Positions 23,765 through 34,639 of a stretch of 64,000 nucleotides of DNA are shown one piece after another (within the stretch, counting starts at the first letter, position 1; every line of letters starts with the position of its first letter). The DNA is from Annona cherimola (Eukaryota; Streptophyta; Magnoliopsida; Magnoliales; Annonaceae). The stretch is taken from assembly GCA_030490835.1 (NCBI GenBank), contig CM059975.1:16311579-16375578 (forward strand), written 5' to 3'. The notes beneath the pieces were generated by a model. The model made no database searches, had not been told where the DNA came from, and saw nothing but the letters and a program-made list of their open reading frames with translations. The translations under genes were made by a program, and so were the position numbers.

Positions 23765-24245
23765 GCAGGGACTGTGAGACTACCGGACTGCTGCAGCTGT
23801 CCGTCGGCGGGACTGCTGCCGCTTCCGCCGGCGCAAGATCTCCAACGATCGGAGGCTGAGAAAAATGGAGGTAGGGAGATGGGAGATGGCGGCGGGGAGC
23901 TGGTAGATGGAGGCAGCCGGAATCGATGCAGCTGGACGGGCTGTTGCTGCTGTCGCCGTCGGGATCAGCTCGCCGACGATTCGGGGGCGGTGAAGAATGG
24001 GCTGCTCTCCGGGAGAGCTAGAGGCGGCCAGATGCTGCTCAAGCGAGGCCGCGGGCTGTGCTGTTGGGGTCTGTGGGGGGCTGCTGCCGCAGCCAGGAAG
24101 AGGTCGCCGACGGCCGGACAGTTGCCGTGCTGCTCGGGTTGGGCGGTGGCGGGAGAAGAGATTTGGGGGGAATGGGGAATCCAAAATTGCTGGTCAGCCG
24201 AAGGGCCCGAATCAGCCGTCCCCTACTTTATTTCGAACCTGTTTA
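23765..24245. other. GC-rich island of unknown function
   Basis: About 480 bp of high GC (ctgccgcttccgccggcg, ggcggcggggagctgg) interrupts an AT-rich desert. Long frames are open on both strands at once, as expected of GC-rich noncoding DNA. It resembles in composition the GC-rich regions inside the MULE TIRs and at 49.4-50.8 kb. It may be the end region of another transposon or a CpG-rich promoter remnant. Confidence 0.4.
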
Positions 24246-24552
24246 TTTAGAATTTGCTTTTTTTCAAAAATTAAAATAATATTAAATAAATTCAGATTTT
24301 TATAAGGGGTGCATTTGGGATTCCACATTCCACAACCGATTGAAATTTTACTTTGAACTTGGAAGAACGTAATCAAATACCCGAACTCTTTAAATTATCT
24401 TATTATCCTAATGAAACTCGGACGTAGTCAAATATCTATGCTTTTGTTATAAACTCATATGCTCTTATGATTCCACAAAAATTTTGAGATTTTGCGTAAA
24501 TTGATCTAAACGAATTTTTTATTTTATAAAGTTAACAGATGTTAAAGTGGTG

Positions 24553-24815
24553 CAATTTACAGGGAATGATCATTTCAAACACTAAATCGGACCCATCCAA
24601 AAACACACTTTTTTTCAAAAAAATTTAATAAAATTATTAATTTAGGTATATTTGATTAGAAAATAATTAAGTATGTGATTACAGTGCAGTCCATGCAATT
24701 TACAGGCGAATGATCATTTCAAACACTAAATTAGACCCATCCAAAAATACACTTTTTTTCAAAAAAATTTAATAAAATTATTAATTTAGGTATATTTGAT
24801 TGGAAAATAATTAAG
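24553..24815 (+). repeat. Direct repeat, two units about 142 bp apart, third diverged copy at 25308
   Basis: 'aatgatcatttcaaacacta' through 'aattaag' occurs at about 24566-24673 and again at 24707-24815 with few changes. A more diverged copy lies at 25313-25405. The second unit runs straight into a (TA)n-type MITE remnant. Noncoding. Confidence 0.75.
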
Positions 24816-24824
24816 TACATTTGC

Positions 24825-25165
24825 GCTGCCTGTGATTACAATGCATTCCATGCACTATGGGCCTACTTGATCATTAATAAGAAATATACTATACTCATCA
24901 TTTTTAGAATTATTCACTTTATTAGCATACTAATTTTCATCCAAATCCAACACATATTGGTGTTCCATCTTAAAATGGTACAAAATCAACATAATAAAAT
25001 AGTTTAATATAAATATCAAGTTTAAAATGAAATTTTCAACATCTAAACTGTCTGAAATATGATTTTTATATAGATAAATAATTATATAAAGTATTATTAT
25101 ATTTTAATATGTTTATGTAGCCTATTTTGTAGCATGCTGCACCATAATTATGATGTAATCTGTTT
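24825..25165. mobile_element. (TA)n-associated MITE, diverged copy 3
   Basis: 'cattccatgcactatgggcc', 'acttgatcatta', 'tcttaaaatggtacaaaatcaac' and 'gctgcaccataattatgatg' match the family seen at 12150-12514 and 33407-33778. It is clearly older than those two copies. Confidence 0.55.
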
Positions 25166-26593
25166 GCATATGATAGGTTCTCTATTTAATTTATAAATCA
25201 AAATTTACCATTTTTTAAGATATTTATATTTTATTTTAAATTTTTAAACATAGGAGTACTTTAGTGATATTTTGAAAATTTAAATATATGTTAAAGTGGT
25301 ATAATTTACAGCGAATGATCATTTCAAACCGTATATCAGACCCATCCGAAAACATACATTTTTCAAAAAATTTGATAAAATTATTTATTTAGGTATATTT
25401 AATCTATAAATCAAATTTTACTATTTTTGAATATATGTATGTGTATTTATCTTAGATTTTTAAACATAAGAGTATTTTACTCATGTTTTGACAATTTAAA
25501 ATAACTGAATATTCTTGTATTTAAAAATCTAAAATAAATGTATACATTTTATAAATAGTAAAACTTGGTTTAATCTAGATTAAATATGCTTAGGGCGTGT
25601 TGGTTTACACAAAAAAATTTCAATTTTCGTAATTATCTTATTTTGTAATTATTTTTTTACTTTTATTTATATAATTATCTTACTTTTCAAGTTAATTTTA
25701 TACAACTACCATCAGTTTACTCTTTATCATTACTCCAATTATATCATATCATTTTCTTTCATTTCAAAAACTTTTACACCAAAAGCTTTTCATTAAAAAA
25801 TTTTATTACTCTAAATATACTCCTAGATTAATAGGTTCATAAAAGATTTTTAAAATAAAAATTATATTTTACTGATTGGTCAGAAATTGCCTCATTTCAA
25901 TCTGATTTTAAATGATCAGGCTGCGGATTACATGGGCTACAAACGAAAATAACCTCAAATGCTCTAATCACGTAGATATACGAGAGATAGCAATGGGCTG
26001 AGATCTCATTAAATTATTATAATTCAGATAGGAAGAAAGGTACCTACACGATTTTAATGAAGCATCTCTTTCTATTTTATTCATAAATTTACAAAAAGTT
26101 TTCTGAATGTTTAATACATTATTTTTCATTTCAACGACTAATATTTTCTTTTAAAAAGATTAATGTAAAAAGCTTTAAAATAAAAGAACTATTTACATTT
26201 ATATATGTAATTTATAAGTGCATGGAGTAAAATTATCATAAACCCTAAACCCGCCGATAAGTTCTTACCTTAATTCATTATATACCCACAAAATTTTAAA
26301 AAATTCTTTTGTGCCAATGAATTTTTGCACAAAAATTTCTCTCATACTCTTGCATTTATTGCCAGCAACAATAGCCATTAACATAAAGATAAGTAATAGT
26401 TATCATTTGCGATCTATTAGATATCATAAACCTCATTTTTATAGCATTTTAATGTTTATTTAAATTTATATAATACAAAAATCAAGATTTATCATTTTTG
26501 TACATGTGTATGTATATCTATACATATTTGAATTTTCAACACATGATATATAATCATTTTCACAAGTACAAGATGACTACAATAATTTCGTGT
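25166..26593. other. AT-rich intergenic DNA with a Tourist-like remnant
   Basis: About 25594-25830 resembles the Tourist-like family (gggcgtgttggtttaca, then aaacttttacaccaaaag, then aaatatactccta). Nothing coding was recognised. Confidence 0.4.
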
Positions 26594-27153
26594 TTAACAT
26601 TCAAATGTGTGTGTGTGTATATACCATTTTCTTTTTTTCCTATTAAACTTGTTATAAAAGTTTTTCCTTAGTTTATTTTTGTCTAATTCAAATTTCTTTT
26701 CAATAATGTTTATTGACAGGTCAAAGTCTCCCATATCTGTGTTGGTAGGTGATATTTTTGGACTTAAGTTTTCTTTATTTGGTTCCACAAAATAGATTGG
26801 TTGGGGAATTGGAGGGTTAATATTTATTCCTTTCATTTTTATGTCTGATCTATTGTGTTATGTATTGAGGAACATGAGGCTCTTGATTGAGTTGTTTTAA
26901 AAGATTTGTTTGAAGTTTCATCTACAGATCTTCTGGGATTAAAAGAAGATGACTTTCTAAAAGAATTCATATCTATTGTTACATTCCCTTCTTCATCCTC
27001 GCTTATTTCTTTAATTTCAGAGTTTTTTATTTAAGGAGGTAGAACCTCAGTTTGAAGTTTCCAATGAGACAGGAGAGTTATTTGGTCCTATTTTATGGGT
27101 TTGGGTACCATTATATTTGCTTTTCTTATATCAGTTCGTAATAATATTATTTC
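26594..27153 (-). pseudogene. EPRV: region following the movement protein
   Basis: An 80-codon frame (26594-26836) and broken frames up to the movement-protein copy continue the same strand. The content is charged and Asn/Lys-rich, as in the spacer between movement and coat proteins of such viruses. There is no firm domain, and the frame is interrupted by stops. Confidence 0.45.
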
Positions 27154-27822
27154 TCATTTTAAGAATTGTTTAATAGCTTTTGTGTTGAAGGCTGTGGTCA
27201 TTGCTTTATAATGGATTCTATATACCAATGCTATGGGTAAAGATCCTTGTTTTATTTTACAGTTATGAACCTTTAGATTTAGGGTTAAAGTGTCTAAAAT
27301 ATTCTGATCTTGTAAGGAAATAGTGAAGTTTGGGTAACAGTCAAAATAGATAAGTCCACTATATAAGTTTGTTTCTACAATTCCTAAAAGTGAGTCTTGA
27401 AATTTATTGAACCTACAATCTCTTAAGCATAATAAAATTGAAGTATCTAATCCTTTTCTCATAAGTGGCTTGACAGCTACTTGTACTAGTCCTAAATTTA
27501 TGAAATTATATTTTTGTCGGTGTTGTTCAATTAATCTTCTATTTAAAAGGGGAATAGTTTCATGTTGATTAAATAAAGAAATCGTCTATTCAACTGTTTT
27601 TATTGTGTAGTTTGTTGAGAGTTGGAATGACCCTTTTTTATATATTTGGTTGTCCAAGATATCAGGTATTTTCCAATCATTTAATTTTTTTTCTAGATTA
27701 TCTATATTGATTTCTTCTGTATTTAATATATTACCTCGGTTACTGTTTGATTTAGAGCTAAAGTTTCTAAATAATGCATTCATGGTTGGATCTAAATATT
27801 TTATGTGAAAATTTATTACCAA
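27154..27822 (-). pseudogene. EPRV: movement protein, copy 1
   Basis: The 30K-type caulimovirid movement protein is recognisable from the core 'YFDCYPNFTISL' and the preceding 'LGLVQVAVKPL'. Two frames in the same phase (27586-27822 and 27154-27462) are separated by stops. It is a close relative of the palindrome arms at 31030-31671 and 31717-32361. It directly follows the truncated reverse transcriptase, which is not the usual viral order. Confidence 0.8.
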
Positions 27823-28656
27823 ATTTCAATAACCTTTGGATTGGGATGATTGTGTTATGGTAGATTTCATGTCCCAAAAATCTAATTTTTATTTGGAAGA
27901 GTAAGTATTTTGTTTTTGAAATTACTAGTCCATTTATTTGAATTACTTTTAAGAAAATATTTAGGTATTTAAAGTGTTGTTCTATCCTTTCTGAAAATAT
28001 TAGCACATCATCTATATATACTATTGAGAATTCAGTATATGGATTTAGTATGTCGTTTATAATTTTTTGAAATTCTGATGGTGCATTTTTAAGTCCAAAT
28101 GACATTACATTCCATTCATATTGTCCAAATGGGACTGTGAATGCTGTTTTATATTTATCATTTTCTTTTATTTGCCAAAATCCTGATTTCATATCAAATT
28201 TTAAAAAGATTGTTGTAGTTATTATCATTTGTAGGAGATCTTTTTTATTTGGGATTGGGTTCCTAATCCATTTTAAGGCCCTGTTTAAAGGTTTATAGTT
28301 TATTCCTAGCCTTGGGCTTCCTCTTTCTATTTTGGAATTTTTTTGAACATAGAAAACTGCACAAGACCATGGAGATTTTGATGGTCGTATTATTTTTTTA
28401 TTAAGTAGGTCTTTTATTTTTTTTTTTTGCAATATTCTAGGATTACTTTATTCATATGAATAGGTCTAACTTTTGTAGGTATCTTATTTTCATCAAATGT
28501 TGGTTCATAAGGGAGAGTTACCTTATGTTGTTTCTTTTTCCAAAATGCATTTAGGAGGTCCGCACATACTTCGATTTTTAGTTTTTCTTCAAAATCTCTT
28601 ATTCTTTTTTGTAATTTAGGGTTTTTTAATTGTTCCTCTGTTCTTTTGAATCTCAA
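27767..28656 (-). pseudogene. EPRV: reverse transcriptase
   Basis: Two overlapping frames (28414-28656 and 27767-28432) cover the palm and fingers of a caulimovirid reverse transcriptase. The catalytic YIDD box is at about 28005-28030 (SIVYIDDVLIFS), with 'FDMKSGFWQI' and 'MSFGLKNAP' motifs upstream of it. A frameshift separates the two frames near 28430, beside a poly(T) tract. The domain ends abruptly near 27800, where it joins the start of the movement protein. The connection and RNase H lie elsewhere, at 30250-30890. Confidence 0.85.
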
Positions 28657-28799
28657 TTTTTCTTTTAGGAAATTTAGGTGTTTTTGTTTCTAGGTTATCA
28701 GATTTATAGTTAGTGATTTATCTTTTAGTAGATTTATGTCCTTTTGTTGTGGTTTTTGGATAAAATTAAAAACTACTTCTTTTCCTAAAATATTTATTG

Positions 28800-29144
28800 T
28801 TATTCCTTCATCGTTACTGTGAAGAGTTTGATTAATTCTAAGAATGTGGTTCCTAGTATTATCTGTCTTTGAAGATCTTTTACTAATAGGAAAGTTGTTT
28901 TGAAGGTCACGTCTTGGTGTTTTATTTCTACATTTGTGAGTTTAAAATATATTTTTAACTTTGTTCCACCTGCACCCCTTAGGCTTTCTTTAGTTTCTTC
29001 GAAATATTTTGTTGGTATTAGTCTTTCTTGTATACAATTTAGGTTAGCTCCTGAATCTATTAGGGTTATTGCTTCAAGGATTAGTTCTTTGTTTATTAAA
29101 AGCGTGATCTTTGAACACCATTTCTGATAAGAGACTCTTGACAT
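28800..29144 (-). pseudogene. EPRV: aspartic protease
   Basis: A 114-codon frame has the retropepsin-type active-site triplet in LIDSGANLNCI (about 29031-29063) and a following 'IILGTTFL' motif. In a caulimovirid polyprotein it would release the mature coat and polymerase proteins. It is in the expected place between the coat-like region and the reverse transcriptase, but in a separate frame from both. Confidence 0.75.
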
Positions 29145-30256
29145 TAATTGGATGAAAGGTTCCTCTTCCTTTTTTTTTCCGAATCAGAACTGCTTTCATC
29201 ATCTTTTGATTCTAATTTTTCTATCATTTCTTTTAGGTTTTCTATTTTTGACGTATTTGATTCTTTTAAGGTTTTTAGATCTCTCTTTAATTGTTTGATT
29301 TCTGCCTGTAAGTCAGATATTGTTATTTTACTAGTTGAGGCTGATCGGTTTAGAGGCTCTAAGATCTTTGTCAGATTATAAGCCTGAGTTTTTTCTAAGA
29401 TTTTGCTGAAAGGAGTTTCATAAGGTTTTTCTTTGAGCATATTTTTTATTTTTAATAAATATTTTCTTTGTTATTCTGGATCAGTTATTTAGTCTGCAAA
29501 ATCTAATAATTCTTCCTGATCTTGGGTTATCATGTTTAATTCATATGAGTTGTCAGTGTCAGAATCTAGTTCATCAATCTCCCTTTCAGATTCAGTAATT
29601 TCTTCATTTTCTTAGTCATCAGAATTTAACATTAGTTTTTCTAATTGTTCTTTTAGGGATTCTGTTAGATTTAGTTGGTCTATTTCTAGTTCATTAATTT
29701 TTTTCTTGAGCAGGCATTTATTAGCAAAATGTCCTACCTTTCCGCATTTCCAGCAAGTAGGCGAATCTTTTGAAAAAAATTTCTTCTTATGAGACTTAAA
29801 GGGTTTTTCCTTATAAGTTTTATCATTTCTTTTTTGTATCTTGGTTTAGAGGTTCCTTATTCATTTCCTCTGTATGGTCTTTTATATTTTTTGAATAGTC
29901 TATTTTTTTTTATATTTTTGTGAACAATTTCCATTAAAGTTCCTTTCCATTTTTCCCATTCCAAATTGTTCACAAAAATCTCCTAATTGTTGTTTTGTTT
30001 TGATTTTTTCTCATTTTTTGTTTGTCTTTTGTTTAAGTTCATTACAATACGCTAATCCTATGTCATTTGCTACTGCTATTATGTCTCCATAAGTTAGTTT
30101 TTCAAAGATGGTGGGATAACTGCTTGACCCAAACACAAAAAGAAAAAAATTAGTTTCTTTCTTCAAACAATAAATCAGGTAGTGTATGTCTAGGATAGTA
30201 GGGTTTTGAAGGCGTTTTCCATGATCTGGTTTATTAGGTAGCTTTTGCGGCGTCAT
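29144..30256 (-). pseudogene. EPRV: coat protein region with zinc knuckle
   Basis: Broken frames include a CCHC zinc knuckle CWKCGKVGHFANKC at about 29712-29753, flanked by Lys-rich and acidic stretches. Upstream, the 30011-30256 frame holds the capsid core piece. The 29144-29440 frame is a Ser/Glu/Lys-rich, coiled-coil-like segment before the protease. Several stops lie between 29500 and 30000. Confidence 0.75.
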
Positions 30257-30890
30257 TGCCGTCAGTTGTTGAAGACTTTGATCCCTGAAAAAATTCTCTA
30301 ATTAGAAAATCTGGGATTGAGTTAGAAGAGTCTTTTATAAATTTTATTTCAAAATCAAATTTTGACAAAAGTATCTGTCATCTTGCAAATATATATTTAG
30401 AAACTTCATTTTGAACATTTGTTTGTAAAATATATTTGGCTGCTTTGCAATCTACTTGTACTAAAAAGGTTTGATTTAATAAATCATGTTGAAACTTTTT
30501 TATGCATAAAACAATGCTTAAGACTTCTTTTTTATTGTTGAGAACTTTTGTTGTGTTTCATTCCATATTCCTGAATGGTATTGAACTATTTGTTCTTTTT
30601 TGTCTCTTACTTGTTTGAGGATGCCTCCATAGCCTATATCTGAGACATCAGTTTTTACAATCTTCTTTGTTGTTAGATCAGCAAGGTTTAAGACAGGTAG
30701 ATTTGTTAATTGCTTTTTTACTTGTCGGACAATTTTAGTGTGTTGATTAGTCCAATTTGGTGGATTTTTCTTTAACCTTTGATACAAATGTTTGCATATG
30801 GTTCTAAGATTTGGATAGAAATTAGATACATAGTTTAATGCTCCTAGAAGTCTTTGAAATTGAGTTTTATCTGTTAGATTTATTGTTTGA
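30250..30890 (-). pseudogene. EPRV: polymerase C-terminus and RNase H
   Basis: The 30518-30787 frame and its continuation to about 30260 show the RT thumb/connection and RNase H ('KTDVSDIGYGGILKQ' containing an active-site Asp, then 'STIKKKS'). A frameshift lies near 30518. It precedes the coat region on the same strand, so the usual order is circularly permuted here, compatible with joined or tandem viral genomes. Confidence 0.78.
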
Positions 30891-30960
30891 AGAAAGAAAC
30901 CAATTTATTTCTTTTTGTGTTTGGGTCAAGCAGTTATCCAACCATCCTGTCTCTGACATT
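30878..30960 (+). pseudogene. EPRV: inverted scrap of coat protein
   Basis: About 62 bp (30878-30939) are the inverted copy of 30114-30176, with only a few mismatches. Read on the plus strand they give the same coat-protein words as the minus strand at 30114-30176. This fixes a rearrangement breakpoint between the polymerase piece and the next movement-protein copy. Beyond it, 'tcaggaatctctg' is repeated at about 30972 and 31000. Confidence 0.75.
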
Positions 30961-31029
30961 CAACAGTGCTCGTCAGGAATCTCTGACATCCAGCAGCTCG
31001 TCAGGAATCTCTGGCATGTCTTTAACAAT

Positions 31030-31671
31030 AATGGATTCTATATACCAATGCTATGGGTAAAGATCCTTATTTTATTTTGCAGTTATGAACTTTAGATTTA
31101 GGGTTAAAGTGTCTAAAATACTTTGATCTTGTAAGGAAATAGTGAAGTTTGGATAACAGTCAAAATAGATAGGTCCACTGTATAAGCTTATTTCTACCAT
31201 TCCTAAAAGTGAGTCTTGAAATTTATTGAAACTACAATCTCTTAAGCATAATAAAATTGAAGTATCTAATTCTTCTCTCATAAGTGGCTTGACAGCTACT
31301 TGTACTAGTCCTAAATGTATGAAATTATATTTTTGTCGGTGTTGTTCAATTAATCTTCTATTTAAAAGGGGAATAGTTTCATGTTGATTAAATAAAGAAA
31401 TCGCCTGTTCAACTGTTTTTATTGTGTAGTTTGTTGAGAGTTGGAATGACCCTTTTTTATATATTTGGCTGTCCGAGATATCAGGTATTTTTCAATTATT
31501 TAAATCTTTTTCTAGATTGTCTATATTGATTTTTTCTGGATTTAATACATTACCTCGGTTACTACTTGATTTAGAGCTAAAGTTTCTAAATAATGTATTC
31601 ATGGTTGGATCTAAATATATTTTTTATCTCTGATCACCGTCAACGATATTACTCCACAGAGATTAATACGG
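31030..31671 (-). repeat. EPRV: left arm of a large palindrome (movement protein, copy 2)
   Basis: A minus-strand movement-protein region with stops. It is nearly perfectly complementary to 31717-32361, with a 45-bp spacer (31672-31716). The inner ~50 bp of each arm (ccgtcaacgatattactcc and its complement) is not movement-protein sequence and joins the two halves. Confidence 0.85.
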
Positions 31672-31716
31672 AGACCTTAAGTCGCGTTTCCTAGAAGGGC
31701 CTATTGGCTTGTAATG

Positions 31717-32420
31717 CCGTATTAAGCTCTGTGGAGTAATATCGTTGACGGTGATCAGAGATAAAAAATATATTTAGATCCAACCATGAATGCATTATTT
31801 AAAAACTTTAGCTCTAAATTAAGCAATAACCGAGGTAATGTATTAAATACAGAAGAAATCAATATAGATAATCTAGAAAAAGATTTAAATGATTGAAAAA
31901 TACCTGATATCTCGGATAGCCAAATATATAAAAAAGAGTCATTCCAACTCTCAACAAACTACACAATAAAAACAGTTGAATAGACGATTTCTTTATTTAA
32001 TCAACATAAAACTATTCCCCTTTTAAATAGAAGATTAATTGAACAACACCGACAAAAATATAATTTCATACATTTAGGACTAGTACAAGTAGCTGTCAAG
32101 CCACTTATGAGAGAAAGATTAGATACTTCAATTTTATTATGCTTAAGAGATTGTAAATTCAATAAATTTCAAGACTCACTTTTAGGAATGGTAGAAACAA
32201 GCTTATACGGTGTACCTATCTATTTTGACTGTTACCTAAACTTCACTATTTCCTTACAAGATCAGAATATTTTAGACACTTTAACCCTAAATCTAAAGGT
32301 TCATAACTGCAAAATAAAACAAGGATCTTTACCCATAGCATTGGTATATAGAATTCATTATAAAGCAATGACCACAGCCTTCAACACAAAAGCTATTAAA
32401 TAATCCTTAAAAGGAGAAAC
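31717..32420 (+). repeat. EPRV: right arm of the palindrome (movement protein, copy 3)
   Basis: A plus-strand movement-protein region. The 32107-32403 frame includes 'YFDCYLNFTISL', and stops interrupt it upstream. The arm matches the left arm to about 32361, then runs on to 32420 with sequence also found in copy 1 at 27154. A transcript crossing the centre would fold into a hairpin of about 640 bp. Confidence 0.85.
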
Positions 32421-32454
32421 AATATTATTACAAACTGATATAAGAAAAGCAAAA

Positions 32455-32580
32455 TTTTTTTTTCTCTTACTTGTTTGAGGATACCTCCATAACTTATATC
32501 TGAGACGGGAAAATTTTAAACTCACAAATGTAAAAATAAAACACCAAGATGTGACCTTCAAAACAACTTTCCTATTAGCA
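32455..32580. pseudogene. EPRV: two fused scraps, RNase H (minus) and protease (plus)
   Basis: 32457-32508 matches 30598-30648 (tctcttacttgtttgagga), the RNase H region in minus orientation. Immediately after it, 32511-32580 is the inverted copy of about 28880-28950 in the protease region. The join is abrupt and shows no target duplication. Confidence 0.75.
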
Positions 32581-32587
32581 GAGCCAA

Positions 32588-32600
32588 TTGGTATCAGAGC
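32588..32600 (+). promoter_or_regulatory. Primer-binding site for initiator tRNA-Met
   Basis: TTGGTATCAGAGC contains TGGTATCAGAGC, the complement of the 3' end of plant initiator tRNA-Met. This sequence primes minus-strand synthesis and marks map position 1 in plant pararetroviruses. The same site serves many Ty1/copia elements, but no copia domain is nearby. Confidence 0.8.
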
Positions 32601-33350
32601 CTTTCCCGCTCACTCACTCTCTCTCAATCTGTAACCACTCCTATTCTCTAAACAATTCTCAAAACCTCTGTTGTAAGATGATTTCAAAGCTTTCCTGAAG
32701 AAACAAGTTGTTGACTCAGAGCTTGATCTGATCTCTAAACTTGTAAGTTATTATCAAAGATAGATTTCAAACTTGTATTGTAAACTCTGTTATTTCAATC
32801 GAATCTTTATTTGCCTGCATTTTTATTGCTTTACATGCATGTCATTATAATCAGATGACTTTAAACTTGCAAATCTTATTTCAAAACCTCGATGATAATA
32901 TCAATGACGAACTAGCTTTGTGGGGAGTTCTCACAGGTCATCTTCCCCTAATTCAAGGACAAATTCAAAGGCATAAACTTATTACAAAATTCCTAAAAAT
33001 ATTAAAAGAAAGACAAAGTCAACACCCTCATTGGTTTAGACATTTTATGATCTCTAGCCTAGAAGAAGATAAACAGAAACTGGAACAAACATTATCCATA
33101 TTAGCTGCCTAATCAATCTTTGAAAAAGCAAATTGAAAACTTCCTCTGTTAATAATGACAAAACAAATTCATCAAATAAGTAGAGAACTAAAGCATTAAG
33201 AGAACAAAGAATTGAAATTTAAAATCGATTAAGAAAGTTACTGCCTCACCAAATCTATAGTGCTCTCTATAAACAACTAAAAGAAAATTTCAAAAGAGTT
33301 TCGTTTGCAATAAAATAACGACAAGAAATCTTAGAATATCTATTAGAATA
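32601..33350 (+). pseudogene. EPRV: leader and first small frame
   Basis: A noncoding leader follows the primer-binding site. An 85-codon frame at 32855-33112 (MTLNLQILFQNLDD start, Gln/Leu/Lys-rich helical content) then appears, followed by frames with stops. The position just after the leader fits the first frame of a caulimovirid. I do not recognise the domain. The piece ends at the (TA)n tract before the MITE. Confidence 0.5.
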
Positions 33351-33406
33351 AAATCTCTGTATATTTTGCATTACCTTGTATACAATTGGTATATATATAT
33401 ATATAG

Positions 33407-33778
33407 GGATTTATTCCAGTGCATGCGACTGCACCATGCAGTCCATGCACTGTGGGCCCCACTTGATCATAAATGGAAAATCCACCCCATCCATTGTATT
33501 TAGAATTGTTCACTTTAATAGCATACCAATTTTCATCCAAATCCAACATGAGTGCAGTCCCCATCTTAAAATGGTGCAAAATCAACGTAATAAAATAGTT
33601 TAATGTAAATATCAAGTTTAAAGTAGTTTTTTCAACATCTAAACCGTCTAAAGTATGATTTATATATGGATAAATGAGTGTATAAAGTTTCATTACAATC
33701 TAACATGTGTGGGGTCCATTTTACAGCGGACTGCACCGTAATTACGGTGCAGTCCGACTGCACACGATCGTATCTCAT
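33407..33778. mobile_element. (TA)n-associated MITE, copy 4
   Basis: 372 bp, nearly identical to 12150-12514: starts GGGATTTATTCCAGTGCATG and ends in GCGGACTGCACCGTAATTACGGTGCAGTCCGACTGC-type inverted words. It is enclosed by (AT)n tracts at 33391-33406 and 33779-33793. It abuts the MULE end at 33794. High similarity to copy 1 implies recent amplification. Confidence 0.75.
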
Positions 33779-33793
33779 ATATATATATATATA

Positions 33794-34639
33794 GGGATAT
33801 ACTCATGTGCATTCTGCATGCACGGAAGCAACGGTGCAGACGGCTCATCTGGCCGTCGATTTCGGCGGGTTGAATCCTGTCCGTCGAGAGCTGGTGTGCG
33901 TGTTGCGTTGCGTTGGGCGGGTCATACACGCGGATCTGCTGTGAAAATTTTCCCGCTCGACAGCAAAACACGAAAACAGCAGATCCCGCCTTCTCTGGCG
34001 TCCCTCGTCCCTCCTCAATCCCCGAATCCCGGCATCCTCAATCCCTAAAGCCCGGCATCCCCCCCACCCTCGTCCCTCCTCAATCCCTAAATCCCGGCAT
34101 CCCCTCTTAAATCCCTAACTTACGCAGCGGCACGCAGCACGCAGCAGCAGCTCCCGCTCCCAGCAGCAGCACCCGTCCGTCTGGTGAACAGCAGGCAGCG
34201 GCACCATCGGCGACCAGCAGTAGCAGTTCCTCTATCGATCAACGCACAGCAGACGGCATCCCCTCCTAAAGATTCGCACGGTTCCAGTGGCACGCAGCAT
34301 ACGGCATCCCCACATCAGCTCTAGCCTCCATAACCAGCAGATCCGGCGATTCGCATCTCCGGCGAGGGTGAGTTGCAATCTTATTGATGCTATTAAGTAA
34401 TGAATGCAAATAATTTCAGTTTTTTGGTGGATAGCTAGCCGAACTGGAATTTGATTTTTTTCTTATCTCGTCTTCTCCGTAAATCCGCATGCGGATTCTG
34501 AATGTGCAGCAAATTAGCTCCCAGCCGCATCTCCCTCACGCGAAAATCCGCATGCGGAGTCCGAATCCGCATGCGGATCATAACTGCGCAGCGAAAGTAC
34601 CTCCCATCCGCATCTACCTCACGCGAAAATCCGCATGCG
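33794..34639 (+). repeat. MULE left terminal inverted repeat
   Basis: 846 bp, matching 43203-44050 in inverted orientation with few differences. The outer half is GC-rich (cggcatcccc, cagcagcagctcccgctccc). The inner half has three complete palindromes TCCGCATGCGGA (34484-34495, 34547-34558, 34566-34577), two of them next to CTCACGCGAAAA. A strong splice-donor-like word GCGAGG|GTGAGT lies at 34362-34371, which suggests a leader exon inside the repeat. Confidence 0.9.

Larger units (their letters stand above)
26594..33350. mobile_element. Rearranged endogenous pararetrovirus (Caulimoviridae)
   Basis: Pieces of all core caulimovirid domains are present: movement protein, coat protein with a zinc knuckle, aspartic protease, reverse transcriptase and RNase H. 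There is also a tRNA-iMet primer-binding site. No integrase and no LTR pair are seen, which separates it from LTR retrotransposons. The domain set and the wording of the movement and coat regions look closest to petuvirus/florendovirus-like endogenous viruses; the genus is not resolved. Piece order is not that of any viral genome, orientation switches several times, and most frames carry stops. It is a dead, scrambled integrant, described piece by piece below. Confidence 0.88.

Noticed and set aside
23774..24305. Overlapping long frames on both strands
   Set aside because: GC-rich composition keeps all frames open. The translations are Ala/Gly/Arg-rich and unlike known proteins.
26594..33350. 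Interpretation of the viral region as a Ty1/copia or Ty3/gypsy retrotransposon
   Set aside because: There is a movement protein and no integrase or paired LTRs. The domain set is that of Caulimoviridae.
33707..34110. Open frames in the left MULE TIR, mirrored at 43734-44127
   Set aside because: They appear twice only because the TIR is duplicated. They are GC-rich, low-complexity, in several frames at once and match no family. The donor-like site and leader role explain the region better.
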